NCBI GenBank assembly: GCA_963693305.1
Contig: OY855903.1
Coordinates: 38,340,251-38,404,250 of the forward strand
Length of the DNA stretch: 64,000 nt
Source: Meandrina meandrites
Taxonomy: Eukaryota > Cnidaria > Anthozoa > Scleractinia > Meandrinidae
Reading direction: 5' to 3'
In this document: in pieces, positions 44,700-54,119 of the stretch
How positions within the stretch are numbered: position 1 is the stretch's first letter
How the letters are laid out: every line of letters begins with the position of its first letter
Program-made: the position numbers and the translations under genes
Notes under the pieces: generated by a model
Database searches by the model: none
Seen by the model: only the letters and a program-made list of their open reading frames with translations
Told to the model about the DNA's origin: nothing

Positions 44700-47304
44700 A
44701 TGAGTTTGCACGACTTGGAGGAATTAATACGAGGGCTTGTTGAACAAAGGTTTTCGTACAAAGCCATCAGTGAAAGACTCAAAGCACTGTTTCCTGGTAT
44801 GTAATCTTTTATTTATACGCATCGAGAGTGTTTGAATTGACTTTCTATCGTTGTTTTGTGATCGCCAACTCTCAAAACAAATTTCGTTCGTAGAAACAGG
44901 CGGGCTGAGCTCAAGAAGCATAAGAAGATTCTGCAAAGAAAGAAGTATTAATGTAACAACATTACGATGGATATCAGACGAATATCTGGAAGAAATGATC
45001 ACGTCCAATATTGTGCAGGTGAGGTTGAAATAGAAATTTATGCTGCAAAACTGTTCAGTGAACAAAAGAGACTGGTTAAATTATGAAGTTAAGCGAGGAT
45101 GTACGACCAATTTTTCGTGGTTGTTTTTAATAAAACAGTTAACCCACTTATGCCTGTTGGATATCAGATGATTATAGCTAACTTAGCTCTGTGATATATG
45201 CACCTGTACTCGTTATATTTGGTTTAAAAATTTTTCAACCAGTTTGATTTTTATTTTTCTTTGTCTTATGTTCATTATCATAACCTAAAACAAAGGGAAA
45301 TAAAAATCAAACTGGTTTGAAAGATTTTAAACCAATGATGAAATGAAACCACGATATACCTGTACATGTATTGTGTTTGTTGGTAGTTTACCATCTCATT
45401 ATGCAACACATCATCTTTCAATGAGTGCTACTTAGTAGCTATCACTAATTGCTGTTCTTTACAGTATGGACATACATATGGACGCCGGATGATACAGGGC
45501 ACGCTTCGATATCAAATGCAAGAGCATTCACAAATTCATGAAATCAGTCAACGACGAATTTCCAAGATGTTGAAGAGGGTTGCCCCATGTGCTCACAGAG
45601 AAAGGGCCCATGATGTACTGGACAGAACAAATCCTATACCATACTTTGCACCATATTTTGGTTACAAGCTGCATATGGACCAAAATGAGAAGTTAGCACA
45701 AGAGTTTGGAGTCACACACATCCATGCTCTGGATGGCTGTAGTAGAATGGTTCTTGGATTTATTACCATACCCAAAAAGAACCCAGTGCTTATTTACCAA
45801 TTTTTGTTTCGGTAAGTATGCAGTCAGCATTGGGGTGTACAACAAGCTCACACACCAAATTGTAGGCCAAAACGTCTCCAAAGAATAAACCTGTGTAAAC
45901 ATCAGTGGCAATCCTTTGAGTATTTCATATACTGGATAGTAGAAATGAAAAGTCCACAGTCACAAAATCATGACTCTCCCAATTTTACTCACCCTACCCC
46001 CTTTGGTCTCGGTAGATAACTCAGTTTCTTATTGTGAAGTTCAGTGAAGAATGACAACATCGTGCAGATTATGATAGGATTCACCTCGGTTTACACAACT
46101 TTATGTAAGCCATTGGAGAGGAGTTATAGCATTGTATATCCATGGGGTTTTTCTCGTCTCTCTTCTAAGAAATAACAAAGAGAAAACCTCTGGAACCAAA
46201 CAGAATGAAGTGTGGATTCCACACTTCATTCTGTTTGGTTCCAGAGGTTTTCTCTTTGTTATTTCTTAGAAGAGAGAAGAGAAAAACCCCTGGGACTAGG
46301 GTATCCATGTTGAGTAAATCGTGTAATACTGAGTCTGCATAATGATTGGTCACTGGCCCAGGGGAGGACTGGTGCTAACATTTTTAACAGTGATCTTTTA
46401 ATCATTTCTTGTCCATGTTGTTCTTTTGTTAAGTATCACTCTACTTATACAATTTTTTTTTTTAATACAGGCCCCTTCTCCTTCAGTATGGGCTATTTGA
46501 ACAACTACGTGTTGACCACGGAACAGAATTTTGCCTCTGTATTTTTGTACAAGAGCTTCTTAAAAATAAACGTGGCAATATCAGCAGAGCTCCCTGGAGG
46601 CAAACTAAATCTACAGAGAATTACAGAGCAGAAAGGCTTTGGCCAGAGGAAAATGCCAGGGTAAATTATCCTCTTAAACGGGTACTTTGTTTTGTTAAGG
46701 AGCAGGAGATCTTCAACATGGAGGACCCTCTGGTTATTTTTGCTGTGTCATGGGTAACTATACATGTCAGCAAGGTTGGATCTGACAATTTAATCAACTC
46801 TTGGAATTATCACCGAATTCCTGGTTAGTAACAACCTAGAACATTTTTACAGATTTATACAAAAATTAAATTGGATAGAACATTCCTGACCTCAAAAATT
46901 ATCAACCCATTCCTTTCATGAACATTGACAAGCAAGAAAAGAATAATAATTATTTTTAATCACTGGAGTCTTTTTAACTTATAGGCCCCAGGGGATGCAT
47001 TCCTGTTGAGAGAATGACAGAAACAAACCAGGCTGTTCAAGTGCCAGCACATTTGATCCCATCAACTGCAGAGGTTGTGAGAATGTATGAGGAAAGAGGT
47101 GGAAGGCTTAATAATGATCCTAATGTTGGTTCTGACCCAATTGCTGGGCATGAACATCTACAGGAATCAAGAGAGTATTTGTTTCACTCTAGGAATCCTT
47201 CATTTGAAGTAATATTTTCTCATGTTGTACATGGAGAAATAGACACTTTTGTAAATGCAATCCAAAGTTTTATTCAAATATCAAGTATGCTTGCCAGTCT
47301 GTAA
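44700..47304 (+). CDS. Intron-containing DDE integrase-like protein
   Basis: Five exons predicted by frame and GT-AG signals: 44700-44796, 44894-45018, 45465-45811, 46471-46823 and 46985-47304; 413 codons, no internal stop. The N-terminus resembles a helix-turn-helix (YKAISERLKALFP, then SIRRFCKERSINVTTLRWI). The RNase H-fold core has HMDQNEKL (first D), the strand HALDGCSRMVLGF, RVDHGTEF (second D) and NYRAERLWPEENARVNYP (E). This is the integrase-core type often seen with LWH(I/M)DGNHKL-like motifs in animal genomes. The glycine after HMD is replaced by Q. Likely the transposase of the nested element, acting on the inverted subterminal repeats. It differs from the Polinton's own integrase by its introns and motif set. 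Confidence 0.75.
45219..45334. mobile_element. MITE-like inverted repeat in intron 2
   Basis: GGTTTAAAAATTTTTCAACC and AAACCAGTTTGATTTTTATT arms fold onto complementary sequence ending at about 45334, around a 45-bp centre. Confidence 0.7.
46144..46290. repeat. 147-bp near-perfect palindrome in intron 3
   Basis: Arms of about 73 bp with one visible mismatch and practically no loop, from GGGGTTTTTCTC to GAGAAAAACCCC, centred on TGGATTCCA near 46216. Confidence 0.9.
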
Positions 47305-47577
47305 GTGACTCATTACATCATCAGTAGTGAGGCATTAGAAGTAAGCAGTACACGTACCACACCAACATTCAATGTATCTGTATGAACAACAGCAATAACA
47401 ATATAATAAACTCAACAGTAGACTTAACTAATTAATGTTACCCTAGATGAAACCATCATTCATGGAAATAAGTCACTTGTATCTTCAGTTGTGTTTCAGT
47501 CTTTTCTTATGGCAGATCAAAACAGTTCACTTTTTTTGTTTCAACATTTGTTAATCATACAGCAAATTTCAACTATT

Positions 47578-48245
47578 AAGGCGGATGGTAACGGTTTTCA
47601 GCATTTTCCAGCTCTTACAACTTGATGGGTTACTGCTGCCACTCTTAACCAGTTGCTGCCCCAGTAAATATATAAAACAAATGCCCAATCATTGGCTAAC
47701 AAGTTGTATTGATTTCCGTGGCATTTCTGGTTACCATACCAATCGTATTACTGGTCAAAAACACCCTTTATTTTAGTTTTAAGTGCTAATAACTCAAGAA
47801 ACAAGCTTGGTGACCTCCCATTTTTTATTATTAGATATGATCAGCATGTCAAGGTACAAATGTTTGCAAAGTTAGAAATATTTCTACAAAGCAGATCCAG
47901 AGCAACCTTAAATTCTCAAACATTTAAGGTGACTCTGAATCCACTTCATAGAAACTTTTCTAACTTTACAAACATTTGTATCTTGACACGCTGATTATAA
48001 CTCGAATAAAAATGGGGGTCACTGAGCTTGTTTTTTTTTAGTTATTAGCACTTACAGCTAAAATTAAGGGGTTGATTTAACCAGTTATATCGTTGCTATG
48101 GTAACCAGAAATGTCATGAAAATCGCCTCAACTTTTTGGCCTATGACTGGGCATTTGTTTTAAACCATTACTGGGGCTTCAACTGGTAAAGAGTGGTACT
48201 AGTAACCCATCAAATTATAAGAGCTAGAAAACAGTACCACTCTCT
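47578..48245. repeat. ~670-bp imperfect inverted repeat between the two genes
   Basis: Left arm (about 47578-47905) and right arm (about 47915-48240) share GATGGGTTACT, AACCAGTT, TGGTTACCATA, GCTAATAACT and ACAAATGTTTG in mirrored order. It looks like a foldback transposon inserted between the convergent genes. Confidence 0.75.
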
Positions 48246-48363
48246 TGCTGTTACACTGTATTGGTCTTAGCCAGCACTATAAAGTGCTCACTACAAACAT
48301 TTTTACTTTTACATAAATTTGATAAATATAAACAAGATGTAGGGTAATGCAAATTGGACCAGA

Positions 48364-50461
48364 CTATACTTCATTATCATCAATATCATCATCAGCCTCA
48401 TTTGGAGGTGAACTGAGTAGGTTGGCTTCCCTGAGAGCAGATCTCATAGAAATTTCTGGTATGTCTAGAAGAGTTGCTAGGCCACTAACAAACATGGGCT
48501 TTCTAATCTGAACATCTGGTAAGCTAAGTCGACATAAAGGACAATCCTCTATTTTGGAAACACATAAAAAGCAGCCAATTAATTGGCCACACCCAGTAAT
48601 GCAGAAATACATTGATGCAGCACATGTTGACTTACAAATAACACATTGGAATAATTCTTTTAGCTTTTTAAACTCCTGTCTTGCTTCCATGCTGTCTTTT
48701 ATTTCTTCCATCGTCTTCATCATTTTTTGCAAACAGCTGTCATTTTGAACCTGTTGAAATAAAAAACTGTAAGAAGGAGGCATGGTGACCTGCAGTTAGC
48801 ACATGCTCTTTCCAGTTGCAGATGTAGCTGGAGGGACTTCTTTCAGAATGAGTTATAATTTATAAACTCCTTGGCATTCATGGAAGTCAGGCTTAGTATT
48901 AAGTGTGCTCTTAGAATTTTTGCTTTGATTGCAACTAATGTGTCTGACCATTTGTATTGCCTGATGATTCCATGTTTAAATAAAGTTATTTTATTGTATG
49001 GTTATTTCCCTGGACTGTGGATCGAACAGTCTGGATTTGAGCTCTGGCTGAGGCACTGCATTGTGTTCTTATGCAAGACATTTTACTTTGACTCACAGTG
49101 CCTCTCTTCACCTAGACATAAAAATGGGTACCAGCAAATTTAATGCTGGGGGTAAAGCCTGTGATGGGGGAGCAGAAATACTCCTAGTCACTCCATGCTA
49201 AGGCAACTGGGATAAGCTCTGAAAACCTTGTGGGTTACTAGAGTTCCTTGACAGACTTACCTTACCATGTTATTATCCATATATTATCAAAACTTACACT
49301 GGCATGTGACACAAGATGCTGTTCCTCCAGACTTGATGATGGGGTTCCCTTCTGAATCTGAATTGCCTGACCTCTTTCATCTTCTTCCTCTTCCTCCAGT
49401 GTGCAGAGACCAGTGTTGAGGGCTGCCCAGACTCCAGGTTTCCATCTCTTAAAAGTTTGCTGGGACATTGCTCGGAATGTCCTTTGAGATGCCCAAAAAG
49501 ATTCTTCTGTGAAATTAAAAAGAAAAATTGTTCAATTCTATCTGTTACCATGTCTCCCAGGCTATTTTGCTCTTGCCCTGCCCCAGGGGGTGGTACCTCT
49601 CCATGGGCTTAGTGGAGATCTGTGGGCTTACAAACAAATTTATTTTTTTAACTAATAAAAGGAATGGGAACTCGTACCAATCATAACTGCACATAAACTT
49701 ACTTCTTGTCTGAGGTGAATCCATAATAGGCTGGCCTCTGGCATCAGTGATGACTAGTCTAACCACCTCTCCTTGCTCGCGAAGTTCCTGCTCGATTGAA
49801 CTGCATATGATAGGGACCGAGAGACAACCAAACTTCTCCGACAATTCTGTCAGGTTAATTGAAATGGGAAAAAGTTGGACCATTTGCCCTTCTTCGTCAA
49901 AAGCTGAGAAAATGAAGTCTTTCACCAATCCAGAGGCTTTCTTCTTTTTGGTCTTAATAAAAGAAAGACCTGGCGCCGGTCTCTTGCCAAAGCCAGAGCC
50001 TTGCAACTTGCTTTGTCTGCTTGCCATACAGTGTGCCATACCATAGTTTGTGGTTACGCGAGGAAGCGAGGGAGCCCTAGTAATACAGAAACGGCCATAT
50101 GCATCAATTTTGGGGGTTTGCGGACAATATTCTCATCTCACCCAACGGAGTAAAATTAACAAGAAGATTACACTAATAATAATCTTTATACTAACCGGAA
50201 ATCGAAGGCTCCCTGTACAAAATCTTCGCTGTCTTCATTGGCGTTGAATGCAATGACATCTGCATTAGGTGTACCCAAAGGCACTAAGAATTTGCCGTTT
50301 GATAATGGCCAGATGTTATCGGTTTTACCATTATGGACCACCTTTAGATGTAAACCTTCTTCATGTACATTGAAAAAGCGTGCAATCGTGGTTTTGCTCA
50401 GGTTGGAAGGCGTTAAACCAAGAGTTTTCCCGTCGAAGTCGAGCGAAACTAAATCAGCCAT
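48364..50461 (-). CDS. Spliced protein with C-terminal RING-like domain
   Basis: Four exons on the minus strand: 50461-50196, 50076-49703, 49506-49298 and 48750-48364; 411 codons, frame kept at every GT-AG junction. Exon 1 encodes a beta-rich N-terminal region (LVSLDFDGKTLGL). Exon 2 carries a basic patch and a region with ITDARGQPIMDSP. Exon 3 has an acidic run. Exon 4 has a short coiled coil, then a zinc motif CVICKSTCAASMYFC and CGQLIGCFLCVSKIEDCPLC, which fits a RING-type or RING-like finger, and an acidic tail. It may be a ubiquitin ligase-like partner of the integrase gene, but no activity can be claimed. An ATG 36 bases upstream (50497) is an alternative start. Confidence 0.7.
49017..49250 (+). 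repeat. SINE in intron 3 of the RING-like gene
   Basis: Shares CTCACAGTGCCTCTCTTCAC, AAATGGGTACC, AGAAATACTCCTAGTCACT and GGATAAGCTC with the SINEs at 32287 and 63812. The tRNA-like head is degraded. Confidence 0.7.
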
Positions 50462-50524
50462 TTTTACTTGAGCCAAATTCCCGCCTTTTTTGCTCACGTG
50501 ACATTTTCCCGCCTTTAGTCAAAC

Positions 50525-50720
50525 ATGGAAGCGAGGTGAAATTATAACAGAAGATCGAGGCAAAAATCGGACACGGAATCGAGGCAACACAATAACGGAA
50601 TGCGAAATAGAGGATGACAGAATGCAAAAGTTCGAATAAGCGAAACGATTGAGGCAGCACACATTACAACGTCTAGACTCGAAGAAGGAAACCTATAGAA
50701 TGAAGGCGTCAAATATCCGC
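50525..50720 (-). repeat. Right subterminal repeats, inverted
   Basis: On the minus strand it contains GCATTCTGTCATCCTC, GCATTCCGTTATTGTG, TTGCCTCGATTCCGTG and CACCTCGCTTCCATGTTTG, diverged versions of the left array. Confidence 0.75.
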
Positions 50721-51014
50721 AAGGCATCATAGAATTAGAATTGAAGGAACTTAATTACAGAATTAGAAAAATAAATAAGAAATTTGTAATGGAAATTACC
50801 AAATAAAGACAAACATTCTAGCCTTTGCAGCAATGTAATGGCACGAAAACTGAAAATTTGAAAATGTCAATAAATATAATAAGAAATAAAATAAGATAAA
50901 AAGGAAGAAATAATAAAATCTATAAATGGCCATGTGTGGCACTTATTATAAGAACTTGTGGAATATCAACTTTCTTCATGATATTGATACAGGTATAATA
51001 TTAATTCGTAAATA
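50721..51014. other. AT-rich interval, end of nested element and Polinton spacer
   Basis: Very A/T-rich. The boundary between the nested element and the Polinton is proposed at 50926/50927. No gene seen. Confidence 0.45.
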
Positions 51015-51518
51015 TTAATCTAAATGTCTTAAAACTCTGGGCCGTGTCGGGCGAGCAGGTTGTAGCTCAGCACGTGCTGGCTCAGGTGTATTTTTTTTGC
51101 TGAATGCGGCCTTGAGCTCTTCACGTTTGTAATAAATACCGATCAGTGAAACGACTATGCCGACAACACCAATCCATTGTGTGGTGCTGAGACTGCTATT
51201 TTTTTCTTCGGTACTCTTTGGTGTAGCAACTAAGTTTCTATCGTCTGCAATAGGCGGGTCTGGCTCAGGTGCCGGAGCGGCGGCCTTTGCCTTGTTGTTT
51301 GCTATTATGACAGCAGCCTCAGCTGCGGCTTTTTTCTGTTGTTCACGGGCTAGCCGCGTTCTTTCAGCAACCGCTTTGCCAGCAGCCACACGCTTGGGAT
51401 TTTTTACGCGCTGCGGGGCTGTAGTTGGAGTTGGAGTTGTTGCTTGCTGTGTTATATCGACCTGCGGATTGCAACTTTGTTGCGGGGTCTCGCTCTGCTC
51501 GGATTGTTCGGTTGACAT
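51015..51518 (-). CDS. Polinton small virion-type protein with basic motif and TM
   Basis: 167 codons. A low-complexity N-terminus rich in Q, T and P is followed by the basic segment KNPKRVAAGKAVAERTRLAR, a type seen in Polinton and adintovirus proteins and suggestive of DNA or core binding. An alanine/proline-rich linker leads to one hydrophobic helix (WIGVVGIVVSLIGIYY) and a basic, proline-rich tail. It would be a membrane-associated or packaged basic protein. It is the last gene of the minus-strand virion cluster (51015-54038), with 33 bp to the next gene. Frame intact. Confidence 0.65.
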   Translation of the reverse strand: MSTEQSEQSETPQQSCNPQVDITQQATTPTPTTAPQRVKNPKRVAAGKAVAERTRLAREQQKKAAAEAAVIIANNKAKAAAPAPEPDPPIADDRNLVATPKSTEEKNSSLSTTQWIGVVGIVVSLIGIYYKREELKAAFSKKNTPEPARAELQPARPTRPRVLRHLD

Positions 51519-51551
51519 TATATGTTAAGCAAATAAAAAATTATTAAGCAA

Positions 51552-52127
51552 TTATTCAGAATTTGTCTGCAAATGTTCAGTAGTTGGTGAGGAATGCTCA
51601 GGAATTTCTTCTAATTTTGCTTTGTCATTTTTCTCCAAATGCGAATTAAAATTAATGTGCTTCGCCGTTATCAAGGCAGCAGAAATAGGAGCAAGAAATT
51701 TTCCATATTTCAAAGAGAGCCCGCCGACAAAATCTGTCATTTCTTTGTTTATAATGAAGTCTCCTTTTAGTTTTTTTTTCATTGCATCAACGTCATCTAT
51801 TTCAATAACCATTTGCAGGCCTCTTGTCACAAGCGTAAGCAGGTTGTCAACCATGCTTTCGGTTGTCTTGCTGCCAACGAAGGTTTCATATCTCTTGTAG
51901 TACTTTTCAACTTCTTTATCGGTCAAGCGTTTCAACTGCTCATGTGTTAGCTGCACGCCGATGGCCTCTTTGGATTTGCCTGTTGATACAAGCACGGCCA
52001 GCTGCTCACGAAGGGCAGGAATGTTAGGTCCGGATAGCAACTGTGGCACAAGGCTACTATCAGCCGGGCTGCTCGACGGCTCTGCTTCCAGTAGGTTTAT
52101 AACATCTGCGAACTCTTGTTCAGCCAT
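51552..52127 (-). CDS. Conserved Polinton protein of unknown function
   Basis: 192 codons from ATG 52127 (MAEQEF); an in-frame ATG seven codons upstream is less likely. An acidic N-terminus is followed by a helical region with LTHEQLKRLTDKEVEKYYKR, and then a hydrophobic C-terminal third (FVGGLSLKYGKFLAPISAAL). I know similar proteins next to packaging ATPase and capsid genes in cnidarian Polintons, but no function is known to me. It lies 32 bp downstream of the ATPase gene on the same strand, as if cotranscribed with it. The frame is intact. Confidence 0.6.
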   Translation of the reverse strand: MAEQEFADVINLLEAEPSSSPADSSLVPQLLSGPNIPALREQLAVLVSTGKSKEAIGVQLTHEQLKRLTDKEVEKYYKRYETFVGSKTTESMVDNLLTLVTRGLQMVIEIDDVDAMKKKLKGDFIINKEMTDFVGGLSLKYGKFLAPISAALITAKHINFNSHLEKNDKAKLEEIPEHSSPTTEHLQTNSE

Positions 52128-52159
52128 TGTCAACTTTACTATATACAACTTTTATTTTT

Positions 52160-52756
52160 TTAACTTGTTGATAATCCGTAGGGGAAGCTAAGCGAGAACA
52201 CGAGATAAGAGAACTTCCGCTCTTTCAGCTTTGAGATCAGATTTTTATACTCATCGTGTGAGAGTTCGCCGGCGTAATCTTCAAAGATTGCCTTCGTGGT
52301 TTTGGCTGAGGGAGTGTAAAATAAAACGATAGCCGCCACGTTTTCTCGGAAGGAAGGTGTTATGCTGGTTATCTTCTGGGTCAGCACCCAAACGCTGATG
52401 CCGATATGTCGAGCGGAAAAGCCAAGATTCACTATCTGGCCTGTGCGCCCTTTCACATCTTTGGAGGCTGCGCAGTCATCGAGTATTATGAGCGTGTTGG
52501 TGCCCTCAAACAGCCAGCTCACGAGTTTCAACCAATTTTCCACCTCGTGCTGCTTGCATATTATAACAAACATTCTTGGATCATTTTCACCAATTCGGTG
52601 GTAGGTCTTGTTGTGCGCGAATGTTGGGCAGATAAGCACAATGTAGTCAAACTTGCCGCGGAAAGGGCCATAGATCTGGTCAACCACATATTTAGATTTG
52701 CCTGAATTCGTCGGGCCGACAATCAGAGCGTTGAAGGGTATCTTGCTCGGATCCAT
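52160..52756 (-). CDS. A32-type genome-packaging ATPase
   Basis: 198 codons from ATG 52756. The Walker A motif is VGPTNSGKSKYV near residue 15; the Walker B strand with acidic pair is TLIILDDC near residue 95. A conserved VLTQK follows as sensor-like motif. Size and motifs fit the FtsK/HerA-family ATPases of Polintons, virophages and large DNA viruses, which pump DNA into capsids. It sits 22 bp from the capsid gene on the same strand, the classic morphogenesis pair. The frame is intact and all ATPase motifs are present. A start three codons upstream is possible. Confidence 0.88.
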   Translation of the reverse strand: MDPSKIPFNALIVGPTNSGKSKYVVDQIYGPFRGKFDYIVLICPTFAHNKTYHRIGENDPRMFVIICKQHEVENWLKLVSWLFEGTNTLIILDDCAASKDVKGRTGQIVNLGFSARHIGISVWVLTQKITSITPSFRENVAAIVLFYTPSAKTTKAIFEDYAGELSHDEYKNLISKLKERKFSYLVFSLSFPYGLSTS

Positions 52757-52778
52757 CGTCAGCAACTGAGTTGCTATA

Positions 52779-54038
52779 TTAATACAACACAGATTCTAAT
52801 TGCCTTCCTAATATATTCATCTGCGCATCACTGATGACATAAATGTGGCATCTAACTTTGTCATTGCCAGAGCCGCTTGCATTCCTCTCAAGCTCCAGCT
52901 GTACTCCATCCTTTGTGTTTACAAGTCGCGTGCCGCTTCCGTGCATAGAGTGATCAGCCATGGAACGCAGATCGATCATAACCCCGAACTTGTTTTCTGT
53001 ATAAAACTTTGTTGCATTCATGTGCTGTGTTTTGTTTTCAGCTTTGAAAAAGAAGCGTTTGACCTCCTCCCAAATATCAATTCCTTCAAGTCCGTTGTTG
53101 TACAGCCTGTTGGGCGAGCCGTTCACTGTGACACTAATTTTCGTTAGGTCTGGGTTAAAGTAAGTTTCTGAATGCCTTCCACCAGCAACAAAGGGCTCGA
53201 TAAACAGTAGCAAAATGCCTTTGAGGGACCTTCTCTGCGGGTTAACTCTGAGATTCAGACTTGTGTCTGTTGCTTTGACAAAGGTAACCACTTCATCACG
53301 CTGGATGTGGTCATACGCAAATTCTTTTCCATTTGTGTACTCGCTGAGGGCTTCATCTGCCAGTGTTTTGCTTCTTATCATCTCGTACTCCAGCTGGACG
53401 TTTTTCAGCTTGTATTTAAGATTCGCGGGGTCTGAGCCTCTGACGACCTTAGAGGCTGGTGCAAGTGTCAGTTCGAACACAAGATCGTTGAATAGAGCCT
53501 GCGGATAAAAGGTCCCGTGGTCGTTCAAAATCTGGTGGTCAAGGCGGATCCTGTATTTGGTTCCGTAAATCCCGTTCAGTTTGATTTCTGCAGCGACGCC
53601 TGAGGTCTTCTTATCACCCGCGTTTGAGCGAATTTTGTTGAGGTCCTCACCCTGGATTCCATCTTGCAACATGTTGTCGCGCTCCTCCTGCGATAGGAAG
53701 ACATCCTCGAATATCTTGTAAATGTCGTAATCAACTGTGTCCTGCAGGATTGTGCCAGAGTACTTCACAACAAGTTTTTCAACTAGCGCCCGTCCAACAT
53801 TGTCGACTAGAAAGTTGTTGGCATCGCCTCCGCTCAAATCGATGTTAAAGCGTAGCGCAAGTGAGCCGGGAACAAGGACCTCGTTTTCATTCAGCTTGGG
53901 CACCGAAACATAAAGCGTTTCCTGCGGTTTGGCTTCTGTGCGCTGGAAAGTGATTCGTTTCACCGCGCGCTCCGCTCTAAGAGCGCCAAGAGTTTTCTCA
54001 CTGCGTGTTGGCCGGAGGTTTTCTTGTACACCGTCCAT
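52779..54038 (-). CDS. Candidate major capsid protein (double jelly-roll type)
   Basis: 419 codons, intact, beginning MDGVQENLRP. The protein is rich in predicted beta strands (LALRFNIDLSG, ALVEKLVVKYSG) with VDYDIYKIFEDVFL early on, the type of region seen in Polinton capsid proteins, and ends CHIYVISDAQMNILGRQLES. Position directly upstream of the packaging ATPase supports a capsid role. The length is short for a double jelly-roll protein, so structural confirmation is needed. If it is not the capsid shell it must still be a major structural protein, as its gene heads the morphogenesis cluster. Confidence 0.6.
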   Translation of the reverse strand: MDGVQENLRPTRSEKTLGALRAERAVKRITFQRTEAKPQETLYVSVPKLNENEVLVPGSLALRFNIDLSGGDANNFLVDNVGRALVEKLVVKYSGTILQDTVDYDIYKIFEDVFLSQEERDNMLQDGIQGEDLNKIRSNAGDKKTSGVAAEIKLNGIYGTKYRIRLDHQILNDHGTFYPQALFNDLVFELTLAPASKVVRGSDPANLKYKLKNVQLEYEMIRSKTLADEALSEYTNGKEFAYDHIQRDEVVTFVKATDTSLNLRVNPQRRSLKGILLLFIEPFVAGGRHSETYFNPDLTKISVTVNGSPNRLYNNGLEGIDIWEEVKRFFFKAENKTQHMNATKFYTENKFGVMIDLRSMADHSMHGSGTRLVNTKDGVQLELERNASGSGNDKVRCHIYVISDAQMNILGRQLESVLY

Positions 54039-54119
54039 TATTACAAAGAATATAAAATATTCAATTAAAAAATTTCAATTGTAAATATAAAATAACTCCA
54101 TCAACTTTGTTGATAATCG

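Larger units (their letters stand above)
44133..50926. mobile_element. Nested two-gene transposon with spliced DDE integrase and RING genes
   Basis: Inserted in the Polinton integrase. A candidate 7-bp duplication TGGCCAT lies at 44126-44132 and 50927-50933. The left subterminal region has 4-5 direct units with GCATTCTGTAATTATC and TTGCCTCGATTCC; the right region (50525-50720) has the same motifs in inverted orientation. Two spliced genes face each other: integrase-like (+) and RING-like (-). All eight or so intron ends obey GT-AG and keep frame. The extreme ends are only weakly similar, so exact termini are uncertain. Confidence 0.7.

Noticed and set aside
44700..47304. The spliced integrase as the Polinton's own integrase
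   Set aside because: It has introns, different motifs, own subterminal repeats, and a separate remnant of a Polinton-type integrase lies at 43942-44124.
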